Shown piece by piece: positions 26,085 through 38,880 of a stretch of 64,000 nt of DNA. Source of the stretch: Lithospermum erythrorhizon (Eukaryota > Streptophyta > Magnoliopsida > Boraginales > Boraginaceae). Below the pieces are notes generated by a model that was not told the origin of the DNA, made no database searches, and saw nothing but the letters and a program-made list of their open reading frames with translations. Position numbers and translations under genes: made by a program. Positions within the stretch are counted from its first letter, which is position 1. Every line of letters begins with the position of its first letter. The stretch is from the NCBI GenBank assembly GCA_019722365.1, contig JADFUC010000019.1, positions 396,262 to 460,261 on the forward strand, in the 5' to 3' direction.

Positions 26085-26089
26085 TATAG

Positions 26090-27699
26090 TGTGTATTGAA
26101 TAAGATTATGAATTGAATTTAGATCTTAGAGTGGGGATCGAATAAGACCAAGATTATCTATGGATTGTCCAAAAATTGATTCTCAAATTTCAAGAAGTCT
26201 ACCCAAGGCTATCTTTGATTATTATGAAAAGAAGAAGCTAAAATTTGTATGCCCCAAACTTTCGGGCGTTTAAGATTTAAATCCTTAAAGTATGAGAGGT
26301 TCACATAATTTCCTGAAATTGCATGTTGTTTGGAGCGAACACCCCAGGTTAATCTTGAATGATGAATTAGATTTCGAGGGTCATCTTTCTCAGCTGTTAT
26401 ACACACATTCAAATAATATTGGGTTTGGATGTAAAATGATAATTTTACCCCCTATTTACAAGTGTAGTAGTTAGGAAGTTTTATTAAGGGTAAAATGGTC
26501 ATTTCACTAAAAAAGTTACTATTCTGGTGTGTGTATAGTGTTGCCCGTCATCTTTTAATGTAAAGAAATATTTTGTTGGGTTAATTAATTATAAAAAACA
26601 ATTAAAATATTCTATATAGCCAAATCTTCATTTCGTAGAATAAAGGCAACATAAATCTATTTCTATCAATTAATTCAGTTCACCAATTGGTAATTCTCAA
26701 AAAAATACATAATATGCGGTTTATGTATTTTGTTGGACCATATATCGTACTCCCTCCATTTATTTAATTGTCGTTTTAGACATTTGCACATAAATTAAGA
26801 AAAAAAAAATATAATAAAAAAGTACGTTGAAAATGTAGAATGAGAATCAATTGAAACTATATTGTTGGTTGATTGGTTGATAATGTAAATAAAAAAATAG
26901 TCAAGAAGTACATCGAAAATGCAAAAATGTAATTTATTATACTAAAACAATAACTATTTAAAAAAAAAATTAGACTAAAACGATAATTAAAAAAAAGAAA
27001 TACCAGACTACTAGTATATTACAACAAAGACCTCTGGTAATCTATTTAACAAGGTGTTTGTTTATTAAAAAGTTTAATTTTATTGGGTTTTTCATCAGAA
27101 CCAACCTTTGAAAAGAATGGTGATTTTGAAATGATAATCAAATTATCACTCGACCAATTCATTAAGATGGCTCTTGGGTAATTTTAATTAATAATTTTAA
27201 TTTAGGAAGTACTAATAATTTTGATTATATGTCAACACCATAATTTATATCGTAAGATATACAATGAGAGATTTTTAGTACCCTTTGGAATTGGAGATTA
27301 TGAAGGAGAAGACAATTTCAGTTGAATCAAACAATTCGAATGACGACAACACACACATAAACGAGAGGCAATGGTAACATTTCAAATTAAAAGTGACATG
27401 TGATTTGACGGAAGCCTCATTATACAACGATATTTGCATGTGTTTCACTAACATTCGATTTCTATTAGGTATAAATGTCACATTCAGCTTTTCGTAACAT
27501 GTGAATCTTACACACTTTCATGTAGAGTACTAGAGTACAATGCATTACCTAATAATCTGAATGACAATACACATAGCTTATTTTTTAAGGTTACGCCTAC
27601 ACAAGAAATAATCATCATACATATTCTATGGTCATTTACCTTTCCTTAACATAACAAATAATGTTAGGCATTCTTTGAGTGGTTTTCAGTTATCGTTTT
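26090..27699. other. AT-rich intergenic stretch with one Stowaway-like element
   Basis: No gene is recognised. The stretch contains the Stowaway-like element at about 26750-27012 (own entry). Short ORFs on both strands at 26209-26474 and 27275-27481 lack any recognisable domain. Confidence 0.45.
26750..27012. mobile_element. Stowaway-like MITE, one end degraded
   Basis: The left end follows TA with CTCCCTCCATTTATTTAA, and TGTCGTTTTAG lies just inside. Near the right end the complement CTAAAACGATAATT is present, but the outermost GGAGGGAG is lost. This layout is that of Tc1/mariner-derived Stowaway elements. The right boundary is approximate. Confidence 0.5.
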
Positions 27700-29480
27700 T
27701 GTAGCAGTCTATTCACGAGGTTAAGATCGTTAACATTTGTCTGTAGGATTATTAGATGGATCTGATAGCGAATATAACTGTTGGCGTTAACAAAGGCATG
27801 CTTCTACATTAAATTAAATTGAATTGTTAAACCCAGCGTATCGATAAAGCAACAGAGACAATAATCTGAAGTAAGCAATAATCTATTCGAGGATACACGA
27901 GGAATGAAATCTGACATAGGAAAAATATGACAAGCCCAGGCGCCGATGAAATGAGTCACAGAAGTAGCACAAAAGCGACAATGAGAATAGTAGGTAGAAC
28001 ATCTGTCATATAAAGTATCATGATCGCTGACATTTCCTTCCTCTGATTCTCTGACACGCCTCGGCGATTGATCCACAGGGGCCACAGGCATGAAAATGCA
28101 CGCCCATGTAGAATAGTGAGTCATTTATTAAGGTGAGTGAATACAAAGCCTCTGTGAGCTTGATCTGCATCAGCGTGTATTAAATGCTTTATATATATAA
28201 AATAATGCATATCACGTTAACCCAAATTTCTGTGATAAAGCTGTCATAATCATGTAGAATAATAAAGTATGATATCACATGTCTTATCTGAGGAGGCTTA
28301 TAATAAACAATGCGTAAATTTGAAGGAGGCGATACCGGCGCCCAAAGAAAGTAGTAAATGATGAATCCTTTCGCAAATAATCTGGCGTATGAGAATCGCA
28401 CAAATAATACACATAGAGAGTCCATCTCCAAATAGTACCTGTGAGAATCGGCGCCGGAATAGTATAGCGTATGAGATAAAACCGAATAATCGAGATGAGG
28501 CCTGGCTCCGTCACTCCCGACCAAATTTCGCCCACCGATGTGCATATCGCGCTGAGCCTCCAGAATCATTTGCCAGCTATGATATGCCTTAGGCCTCGGT
28601 CGGAGTCGCATTGCTCCATGAGCCCTTACAAGCAAATTGACACTGTCTGCCTTGCCTTGCTGACCAGCGCCTTGTGTGAGTACCTGTGTGTGGCATTGGC
28701 GTACCAGCGTCACCGTAGCATGAATCATATTCACAAATATCCATGTATAAATTGTCGCTAATATCTGTGATATGAATCATAATCTCGATTATCTGTATAT
28801 AACTCATATCCCCGAATTATTTACATCATATGAATCATCGTCGGAATTCTGTATGTGTCGTAATCCTACTTGTCTAGCATGTAAATAGTCCAGCCATTAC
28901 AAAATATATAACATAATATATGAAGGTTCCCATTGAGATTTAATGCTTTCGCCTCGAGGCAGAAATAATAATAACTCAGTGGTAGGTCGAACAAGCTCAC
29001 CATTCAAGAAATTATACATTATAACATATTAAAGTAAAATAACCTCTCTTAATATCTATTTAAACCCAGGTATCGCCCATATAATTTCCAGGTGAATTTT
29101 ATGATAATCATCCTCGGAATTAGTATATGCTTAAAATTCCAAGCAACTTCATTCGATTTACTGACTTCATGGCTCGATGACTTCATTATCTGCGACAATA
29201 GCGTTAGTCGCGTTGTCGATCAACGATCGATATTGGTAATTAACCGGAATTTTATTGACGCTGGTTAGAAAGAGCACGATTCTTTACTTTCGACTTGGGA
29301 GATAACTTTAACTTAATGATATCCTCTAAGTCAACCTGAAACATCCAAATTATCTCCCAAAACATATTAAAGTTCCATGCTTAAATGGTACAATTTGAAA
29401 CTTAGAAAAAATTCGAAGCCGATCAATCGATGCAACTGACCCACAAAATCAAATATGTCATTGCGACCGCGTATTTCTAA
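27700..29480 (-). repeat. Gypsy-type LTR block, minus orientation
   Basis: Inverted counterpart of 50912-52981. The start (CACGAGGTTAAGATC at 27715-27729) complements 52940-52960, and 28544-28567 is an exact 24-base complement of 52037-52060. A minus ORF of 181 codons over 28189-28734 has no recognisable domain and is taken as an accident in the repeat. Confidence 0.65.
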
Positions 29481-32400
29481 TGTAACTGACCCGCCCCAAA
29501 GTGGGCCCCGAGTTGGGACCGTGGTAACTGAATAAGCGAGTCATGCGGCGGTGGATAACGATAAAAATGGCCCGTTTGCCTTGATAATAAAATAATACAA
29601 TTAGATCGTCGGGTGAACTAATCAACCTTCACAATATTGAAAAAGTAATAATAATATAAATCTGACGTAGGACTGTTTTCAGCTCGAGATAACAATAATT
29701 ATTGGAGTCTGACAAAAACTCCAAGAATATGAAAGTATGTTGTTGAGGTCTTGAAACCCACCATGTAGTATCCCATGATGCGAACTTCACTAAATTTGTC
29801 ATCTCGGTTATCATGACAACCGTAAAAGCGCCATGTGGGAAATGAGAGTCATTAAAAGCGGTGAAAACAAATATCACAAAATTTAACCTACGGCTCGCCT
29901 GTCGAGGATAATTGAGGGCAAAGCTACGCATTTAGCGTATCTAAGCGCCGATAGTTATATTTTATATAATAACTCTTTCTTAACAAGATAAATTTTTCCT
30001 TAATGGCTTTCCGATTAACACCGACAAATCGACACCGTCGACAACTTCTTTCTTCGCGGTACCCGCTTAATCGGGAGATATCTCTGTTGTTATCTTTCAC
30101 TTAAAGTATAGCTAATTCGAACAATATCTGACTTCGAGCATATATCTCGACGTCTGTTAACTTCGGCATACCTTGACTCGACCCAACTTATCTTTTGGTT
30201 CACGCCCAAAGTCTTCTCTGATTATAGTCGTCGCTTATGTGTCCCAAATGTTTCCCATGAACCATAAAGAATGGTTTCTTTCTTATTACAAGGCGAGAAG
30301 CGATATATGTCTTAAATCGAGATAACTTTAAGTGCGATTATCTGAGTGCTTCATTTAGTATCACGGAACTACTTTACGCCGATGGTAGCCGATGTGAATC
30401 GGGTTCGTCGTAACTTATATACTTCTTAGCATTTTGAATCCAACTTTCCTTTATATAAAATATCATTGATAAGTGTTTATTATATAGTGTTTGGGGAAAC
30501 AATTGCGTATTAGGCGTGTTATTTTACTTGTCAGGTATAATTTCTTGACTTGTTTTCGTTTTATTTGAGTTTGAAATGATTGCCGGTTAAAGTGAAGGAA
30601 TCGGTGACGAATTGAAGATATGACAGAATCGGTAAGATTTATATGAGTCGTGATCAGAGAATAGGTGATTCGGCCAAACAGAGTTATGACAAGCACTTAT
30701 AAAGAGGAGAAGTTAGAGGTAAAGAAGGAATATCTGCAATTTAGGAAAGAGAAGTCGTCGGCAGCACATTTGGGCTTTTTGGTAGCATAGCCGTTGGAGG
30801 TAGCGAAGGGGTAATCCGATTACGTATTGTCTTGTAGGCGAAGTTAAGTTGATTACTTTTAGTGGTTTGAATATTTTTTAATTCAGTTATTTTTATTATT
30901 ATTAAGGATGAATGCCATTAATTTCATGTGTTGTTATGTGTCTTTTATTATGAAGCCATTTTATTTATTAGTCGGGACCGTGATGTAGTTGAATCGGATG
31001 ATTTGATTTTCTTGGAGTTAATTTATTTCAGTTCATATACGATTGGCCCAATGCGTAATTAGTATTTAATATCTTGATATCGATATTAAGTGGATTCATA
31101 TAAGTGATTAATTGCTAGAAATAGGGTTGTCAGCTTTTAGAATTGATAATCGACAACGTGTTCAGCTTACCGTAGAGATATAGGTAATGCCGTATTGCAA
31201 ATTAATAATAAGTTATTAAAAAGATCTCACATTTTAAGCTATCATGGGGAATATAGTTAGTTTCTTAGGAGACTTGGTGGTGTTAAGAAAGCGGTAATAT
31301 CAATTGTTTAGGAATACTTTTGTTATGAACTAATAAGTAGCTACTAGTTAAATTGAATCGGCGATCCAGAGTAAATCGTATTATTCTGGTATCCTTGAAT
31401 ATTAAGTACTGATCCACTTACTTTTGCATTCAGTCAGTTTAGTTAATTTAAGTTCTTAGTCAATTTAGTGAAGTAGTCTAGATAAAAATTTACTCTTTGA
31501 TTATTAGTTAATTAAGGATTAAGAAAAAGGCGCAGTATTTGAAGTATGTTAGATTTGTGAGGCGATCACTGGATTAACTTGTCGTTATATTGCCAATTTC
31601 GACCGGAACACATAAATGATTGTTGTGATCCTTGGCCTCAATCATAGATTTGCATGAGCGTCGGTTTATAGCTTTTACTATTAACCTGCGTTGAAAGTTA
31701 TCTCGGCCGTTAACTTATTCGACTTTTAACGCTTAAAGGATATTATAACGATTAATCTTGAAACTGGGATCCTGAAAATCGATAATATTGTCAAGTAAAC
31801 AAACGAAAACCTAATTCGACATAATTTCATCGAGAAGCGACATCTAGTATAATCGGCCTGATATTTCATAACCAATAAACAAGTCATAAAGCAGTCATCT
31901 GACATATAAAATTTAAACAACATGTCAAATATAAGATAAGGCATATATATATATATCTCAGACTACTAATAAGGTCATACAATATAATTCCAAAGAAAAT
32001 CTCGAGACATAACATATGGAGATATAATAGAAAGTTTGTTTGATCACTCAAAAAAGAACTCGAAGAGACTTCAACCAACTGGCCCTTAACTCTAATTAAA
32101 TGAACCGTCATCTCTGTATCATGGCCCACTTTCAATAAACATTCTTCGATCGTCTACAAGGAATGGACGTCGATAATGGCATGGCTTATGCAGTATAAGG
32201 CAAACCAGCATATACTGAGAGTTAAAATGGCGCTTATACGCTAAGTATAAGGCAAGGCAACTTATACCCAAAGTATAAGGCCATGGCCCTTGTGCCTCTT
32301 GTTAAGTATAAGGCCCGATAGCGTCGCGTATCTGCTTGGCGGGAAGGAGAGCCACTTTAACTCGCAATCATCTGACTATAGATTCGTCTGTACCAGAGTC

Positions 32401-34130
32401 ACCTCGAAGTGGCGCGTAACTCCCGACGGCGCCTCACCGATAACCAACTCACTACCTCCCAAGCAATATCCAATAATGGCATTTAAAACATCTGTGATCG
32501 TAAATCAATCACAACGCTTGAGCAAGATACAGAAATACCAAAAAGTGCCCAGGCAGAGGCCGCAGGAAATACAATACGGTGGCGACCGAAATTACGAAAT
32601 ACAAACGAGGCCAAACCAGGCCGCAAAATCAAGAAATGCCGACAGAGGCCACGAACCAAAGAACATAAGTTGGGAGTTTAGGCAGTACTTCTTATGAAGC
32701 AATTTTCGGCGCCACCAATCTGATCGCATAATCATGCTTGTGGCTCGCGCAAAATGAATCTACGTAATCATCCAGCGATTACCGTATGCCGTTACCACGT
32801 AGTAAGCACCCCATGACCTTAAGTATATCTGAATTACCATTAATCGTACCAGCGATGTCATGTATACCATTACCATGAAAATCATCTGTGATAGCATTAT
32901 TCATTGTGATTAAAAATGAAATGCGTAAAGTAGCGTGAGATAATCTTTACTTTCCAGTTGCTTGATAAGAAGCTTAGTCCCGTCTGTGTCGATCGAGTGC
33001 TTCGCGTTCGCGTCTAATCAAAACACGAAATATGATTACTACTCATGATAGGAGTTTTAATCGCATGTAATTCCGTTTCCACGACTTTTGACCCGTTTTG
33101 ATTCAATTTAATAAATTTTAAAGTATGAGTAGCTAATTGTGTTTGATGACTTGAATTTCAAGCACATCAGACTAAAATCTATAATCGATTGACACCTTAA
33201 CAAAATACTAATGACCTGACTAGTTCATTAATTTGAGAGCATATACTGAGCTTTTAAATTAATTAGCCGTTTAACGACCTCGAAATCCCAAACGTTCTTA
33301 CTCAAAATCTAATAAATAATTTGACGTATATTCCTCGGCTTGACTTATAAATGCATAATTTCACCTCAGAAACAATCCTGATAAAGGTCCGATAACATAT
33401 TTATACTACCAGCCAGCGTTTTAGAAAAAGTCAACCCAAAGTCAACTAGAAAGTCCAACTTCAGTATCTGACACTTTCTACCCCAATCGATTATTGTTGT
33501 CTACTTATCTTATAATCTAGCGCAATAATAATTATATTCAATAATATCTGTTAAAAACCGAAGTCGACCTGAAATTCCAAAAGTCAACGACCTAAAACAT
33601 CAGAAATTCCCACATCGAACCGCGCGATTCCCGACTGAGAATAAGCCCAATTTAGAGCCAAAATCTATTGTAGCAATAAAATTGAAATACAATCAACTAA
33701 AAGTCAACTCGGCCGACTACAAAATACTTTCCATGAATCGGACCTTTTTTGCAGCGAATCGAAGAGGATGATGAGGAGAAACTCTCAATTTGGGGTCAAA
33801 ACTTGGGAATGGAGGAGAAATCGAAAGAAATTTGAGGAGAAACTGCTCGATGCGCTTGAAAGGAATCGATCGTTTCTCTTTTTGAGCAGTTGGGTTTCCC
33901 ATGGGGTTAATGGAGTTGGCTTTATTAGCTTTATATGGTGGCCGATCGACTTTTAATTCGTCTTACGTTTTAAGCTTTATCGCGTATTACATTTCGGCGA
34001 TGCGTTTAAACAATTATATTACGCTGACTAATATCAATTAATTAGATTACAAATTTAAAATTCTAAATACGAAATGTCTTACCCGACCCATTCGATTCGT
34101 TGTATTTTCGAAACCTTCGACTTTAAAATT
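29481..34130 (-). repeat. Gypsy-type LTR block, minus orientation
   Basis: The left end (TGTAACTGACCCGCCCC...) is the inverted counterpart of the end at 50820-50911. The part 31880-33990 is the inverted counterpart of about 57480-59050, including the CTTATAC/GTATAAG cluster. The AAGTCAAC-rich part also matches the nested block at 24440-25300. Probably more than one decayed LTR or LTR plus internal sequence; the internal boundaries cannot be fixed. Confidence 0.6.
32185..32320. repeat. Cluster of CTTATAC/GTATAAG short inverted repeats (copy 1)
   Basis: GTATAAGGC recurs at spacings of about 30-50 bases, several times preceded by CTTATAC so that each unit can fold into a hairpin. The same cluster is found in the opposite orientation at 58590-58770. 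Confidence 0.75.
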
Positions 34131-35580
34131 TTTGGTTATACTCAGAGGTATCAGCGAGCAACTGGTATGCCAATACGGTAATATTGAAATGCGGGCGGGT
34201 TATTCGTTCCGGGGCGCCTACAAACTCCTCCGGGGCCTCGCGGATCGAGAAAGAAAGGAGGAGGAGTTCGAGAACACTTCACTTCTACCACATTTTACAG
34301 GGTTTAACCATTTAAGACATTCTGAGAATGTTGCTCACTTAAGGATGAGTAAATATTGATACCATATAAAGACTTCGTTTGGATGAATTAACTTGCTGCA
34401 TTCGATTTTGATATTGACATGAAAGGCAAAAAAGCTATCTTTATAAAAGCGATTTTAGTTGACTAATGGGTAGAAAAATCCACGTTGGACAGTGCCCAGA
34501 GGCATTACGTTTTTTGGATCTTGCATGAGTCTTAAATTAAATATTATTTCGATGCGACTTTTGTCGAGTTATTCAAAGAATGGTGCATATATTTTAACAA
34601 CATTGTATTTATCTGATTGGTTTGATCGTGAGATTAAATTATAATTTATATATTTAGAAACTTTCACGGCGCTTTCAGCGTCAATGGTATAACTGAAGCA
34701 GGTTCGATGCTTGGAAACCCGTGTGATTGATTAAGCGTATCCGTACTCGCGCAGTCCAGAAAATTGATCAGCACTTGTCCAATAGCCCATCTTAGTGGAT
34801 AGGTGTTCGATTGATGAAATTTGAACACAACTAGGATAAGCGATACCGTTATTTTTTGGCTTGTTAAGGGTTTTATTATTTGAAACACGTATCGAAGACC
34901 TCAGGAAAGAATAAGGTGTGGTGAGATCAAAATTTCAACATAGTAGCGAAGTGTGTATATTTTACATATACTTTCGTCGTTATCCATAATAATGATGTGG
35001 ACTTGAATCTCTTATTGACAGTTTATTAATGTGATAGGGGTGTTTATGACATTTAATGAAGTATTAGCCATTCAATCTGGCGGCTTAAAATTAGGAAAAA
35101 ATATGATACTTAACTGTATCGTACTAAATACATTTGTGGTTGATTAGGCTGGAGATATCCCCAGTTAAATGTTTTTCTTTGTTACCGACCTTGTAATAAG
35201 TATCCAATAACCTTTTATTCAACACTATTGAATGAAGTATCTTTTACACATGCTGGGATTAATTAATGGGATGATTCTCACAGGCGGGTAAGGCAGTAGT
35301 AATATGGGTAGACAACGATCAAGTAAATGCCAAGTAATAAGCAGCTTCAGGTACCACTACGTATGCAATATTTGAACTTCAGGTTGTCTGCTTGGCAGAT
35401 AATAGACTTTGCATTGCTTTGTGTGACTTAGGTGCGCAATAAGCAGAAAATAAACAAAGATTAACTGTCGGTTTGTGGTTCGCGCCCAGCGCATTAATAA
35501 TAACTATATTGAAGAATAGATTAAAGGTTACAATCTTGAACTACACTTATCTACATAGTAAGTATTTGTATGCTTGAATT
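34131..35580. other. Unassigned stretch, probably transposon-derived
   Basis: No gene is recognised. GGTATCAGCGAGC at about 34146 resembles the initiator-Met tRNA primer binding site used by many LTR elements, and a purine-rich stretch follows at 34240-34280. The evidence is weak and nothing else is identified. Confidence 0.3.
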
Positions 35581-35582
35581 GA

Positions 35583-36900
35583 TGTGTAACGCCCGGCCCG
35601 GCCTTGATGGGCGTGGTAGGCATGATGGGCGGCCTCATGAGCCTTGCCCAGATGCTCGGCGCGTTTTAATCTCCTTCCCAGCGTGCTGTTTGAGGAAACT
35701 TCCCGGTAGTCGCCCGTCAATTACCAGAATTCAGCGGCTTGCGTTGGAGTTAGCATGAGATGAGAGAACTTAGAAAGAAGATGCGTCTTGATGGTATGTG
35801 TAATGCCACGGCCCATTCCGGGTGGTCGTTAATAGATTTGATAGGCGGCCTCTAATGCAGTGCTTTCATTGGCGTTTATCACCATTTCGCGTCTTCGGCG
35901 AAAGCTTACGATTGGTCGCCCCGTCCAATTGCAGTCGGCATCTTAACATTGGAGTTCTTATGAGATGAGCTTAGAAAGAATCATCTTGGTAGTATGATGA
36001 ATGCAAATCAAATCATATCAAACATATCATGTACACACATTTTTACCTTTCGAATTATTCTGACCTCCCAACTTAAATACTCAGCGTCTCGCTTGAACGC
36101 AGCCGCATCGAGGACCGTACCCGTCAGTGAGATTGAGGTGGCTCTGCGACTCGAGGTGTCCGCGGCTTTCTTGTAACAGTTACCGCGCGGCCCATGAAAA
36201 TATTGTGTGTGTGTGATATGTTTGATATGATTTGATTGGTACTACTCGTACCGTGAATGCATCTTTCTTTTAAGTAAGCTCGTCTGTAAACTTCGTTGTC
36301 GCGTCAACGGCTAGTATCAGGATGGAAATGACACGAAAGATATGCCGATGGCGCGGCGGGGCTGCTTTGGCGCTTTGTGTGTTTGTGGTACTGAAATCTG
36401 TGCGTGCCCATTTCGGTCTTGCCAAGCAACGTTCGGTATGAGTAGTACCCAATCGAAATCGCCTCCAGCGTATCGCGAGCATACACATTTTACAACTTCC
36501 GGTATTGACCTCGCTTAAATACTTTCAGCGCCCGTTGAAACGCATCCGAGACCGTACCCATCCATTAGCAGAATTCTAAGGTAGCTCACTCTGCAGCAAA
36601 GTGTCGCGCTTTGTGCCCTTGCTGGATTACCGCGGTTCGGGCCGAGCTTTGCTCACGATATCGTTATGCGCCCGGCGGCGGAGTCGGTGCGTTAATGGAA
36701 ACAAGTGGCGGCCTCGCGAACCCACGGCCAGTGCTCAGTAGCGTTTGTCACCAGGTCGCGTGCTCAAGCGGGAGGCTTTCCGGTGGTCGCTTGCGTCATG
36801 CAGAGATTGACCCAGCAACATTGAAGTTAACATGGATAGGCTTCGAAGAAGATGCGTCTTATTAGTATGAGTAGTATCGATCAAATCATATCAAACATAT
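35583..36900. repeat. GC-rich repeat units in direct and inverted orientation
   Basis: At least three direct units of about 200-300 bp start near 35583, 35800 and 36620. Each runs from a TAACGCCCGGCCC-like GC-rich head through GGTGGTCGC..GTC and a GGAGTT..ATGAGATGAG stretch to AGAAGATGCGTCTT and finally ATCAAATCATATCAAACATA. A unit in the opposite sense lies at about 36216-36290 (TATGTTTGATATGATTTGAT). The ORFs here simply follow the high GC content. The origin is probably LTR or MULE-like repeat DNA; the class is not resolved. Confidence 0.65.
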
Positions 36901-38880
36901 CCTTGGCCTTGGCAGCGTTTTTACTCGGGTATTACGTGATGTGTGTGTGCATGAAATCATAGTGGTTCACATCTACATATATAAGTTAGCCCATCCAGCT
37001 ATTCTAGAACCTTGACTTCTTAATCTTAGTTGATATGTACTCCTTAATTATAGTAGACTAGAAACTTATTCCAACAGAATATATATCTCCGTGATCATCT
37101 TCTGACATCGATTCTTTAGCTCGATTAGGAATCGTTAACTCACAAAATGAGGCGAGGAAACCCGACATATGCTACTAGAGATGTCAGGCCAAACTGACCT
37201 TCGAATCGACTAGGTAGAGTTCTGATCCTGCTGGCTTAGCATTATGACTTACCGGGTTGTAAGCGTACTCGATTTACATGTTACTGTAGTAATTTGACAT
37301 ATTATACTTTGTTACTTTAACAAAGATGTTCACAACTTCATTAGTCGGTTTATGCTTGTGTAACTTCAAGATCGACGATGGAGTACATGTTAGTTTAGTA
37401 ACTAATACAAATTCAACCACTTACGTTTCCTTATCTGATTTTGTATGGGATAAAATTTGTGTCTCTTCGAAAGGTCTTTCTTTAAAAATTATTCATCTTG
37501 GATCGGTTAAATGCACTTATCGATTATAAGAAACATAACTTCGACTTATTGAGTTCATTTAGTGGATCGTATGAATTCATGAAAGATTTGAACAAATCCT
37601 TGATCTTACGGAGAAATTTCGTACCTGATCTAATTTTATGTGTAGTTGTTTTGTCTATTATTAGTATGACTTTCACGTACTAATACTGCATATGCTAGGT
37701 AGCTCATTTGATCTTGCTTTGTTTACACATGATGATTATTTCTTTTAATAAATTCAAACTATTTGAAGCTGTTAAATTCTTTGTGTATATGTCGACTATT
37801 GTAGATCCGGACAATCTAAAGCATCATGATTAATAAGAATAATTTTCCAGTACAAGATTCACCTTGACTTAGAAGAATTCTGTTTCAGTGGAATATTGTG
37901 ACATGAAAATTTTCATTCAATTAATCATTTGTATTATGATGGTTATTTATTCCTTGATAAGCTTATATTGGAGTAAATCTATTAATATCCAAATCTATAT
38001 TTGGGATATTTGAACTATCTCCGGATCTTACAAATTCAAAATCATCATCAACATTGTTGTTCATGGTTATAAACTTAAAAGCATCACCTTTTATTAGGAT
38101 TACCATTATAGTAACAACATGTTCAAGTTCAGATTTTATAAGATCTTGAAATTGACTATTATGGAATAATTTCATATCACATCTTTATGTGATGTTCTAG
38201 ATGTTGATTAGTTGAGTATACATATTTTAGGTGTATAAAGGTTAGAAATTTGAGAGAATATGTAATCCGAGTTTATTAGATGAATCTAGTTAAATCCCTA
38301 GTAATATATTTCTTTTAAGAATACTAAATGTTTATTTAAACTAACTACCGATTAATTGAATTATTCAAATATTCTTATTATATTTCAAATATATAGTAGT
38401 AAATATATACATTTATATTTTTATTAAGTGTGCACTAACTGATAAGTAGAAGTGTTTCTATTATTTATTGATCTAATCATCTCCATTTATAACTTCAATA
38501 AAATACACTTGCTTTCTAAATCTTTAATTTAAGTTAATGGATGATTATCAATTATGAATTCGAAGTGTTATTCGCATTTAATCATATTATTCAAAATATG
38601 ATTCCAAAGATTCCATCTATATGATCTTCTGATGGAAATTTCGCTCATGCTTGAATAAAATAAGCGTATATACGGGATCACTTTAATTATATTTCGGTCC
38701 CAAATATTATCTGATATACAAAGTAAGATCAACTACGATTGGCAAGGTGTCGACCCAACAAATCTACTCACGAAGTCTCTTTTGAATTCCAATTTCTAGC
38801 ATCCTGAAATAGCGATCGCGTCGGTTAGTTACGCGCGGGAGAGATTGAATCAGCTACTGGGTGCCTTTAGAACACGTGGG
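36901..38880 (+). pseudogene. Probable fourth copia remnant, plus strand
   Basis: Weak copia-type traces. Near 38740-38800 the plus frame reads GVDPTNLLTKSLLNSNF, like the ADPLTK end of copia RNase H, and about 80 bases later GTGGGAGATTG resembles a PPT followed by an LTR start (about 38883). The region before it is AT-rich with several ORFs of 60-67 codons that I could not match. Assignment is tentative. Confidence 0.45.

Larger units (their letters stand above)
17775..26089 (-). mobile_element. Bounded Ty1/copia element in minus orientation with 5-bp target duplication
   Basis: The element proper is 17780-26084, flanked on both sides by TATAG (17775-17779 and 26085-26089), a 5-bp target duplication. 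Two direct repeats of about 240-248 bp form the LTRs and have inverted TGTTATGAA..TTCATAACA ends. The sequence CGTTATCAGCACGAGA on the minus strand (25821-25836), right next to the right LTR, fits a copia primer binding site, so the element reads leftwards. Minus-strand RNase H-like coding traces lie beside the left LTR. A gypsy-type LTR is nested at about 22.8-25.4 kb. The LTRs differ at roughly one base in five by eye, so the insertion is old. Confidence 0.88.

Noticed and set aside
28189..28734. 181-codon minus ORF as a possible gene
   Set aside because: No domain, several overlapping ORFs on both strands, and the whole stretch is a repeat matched at 51.9-53 kb.
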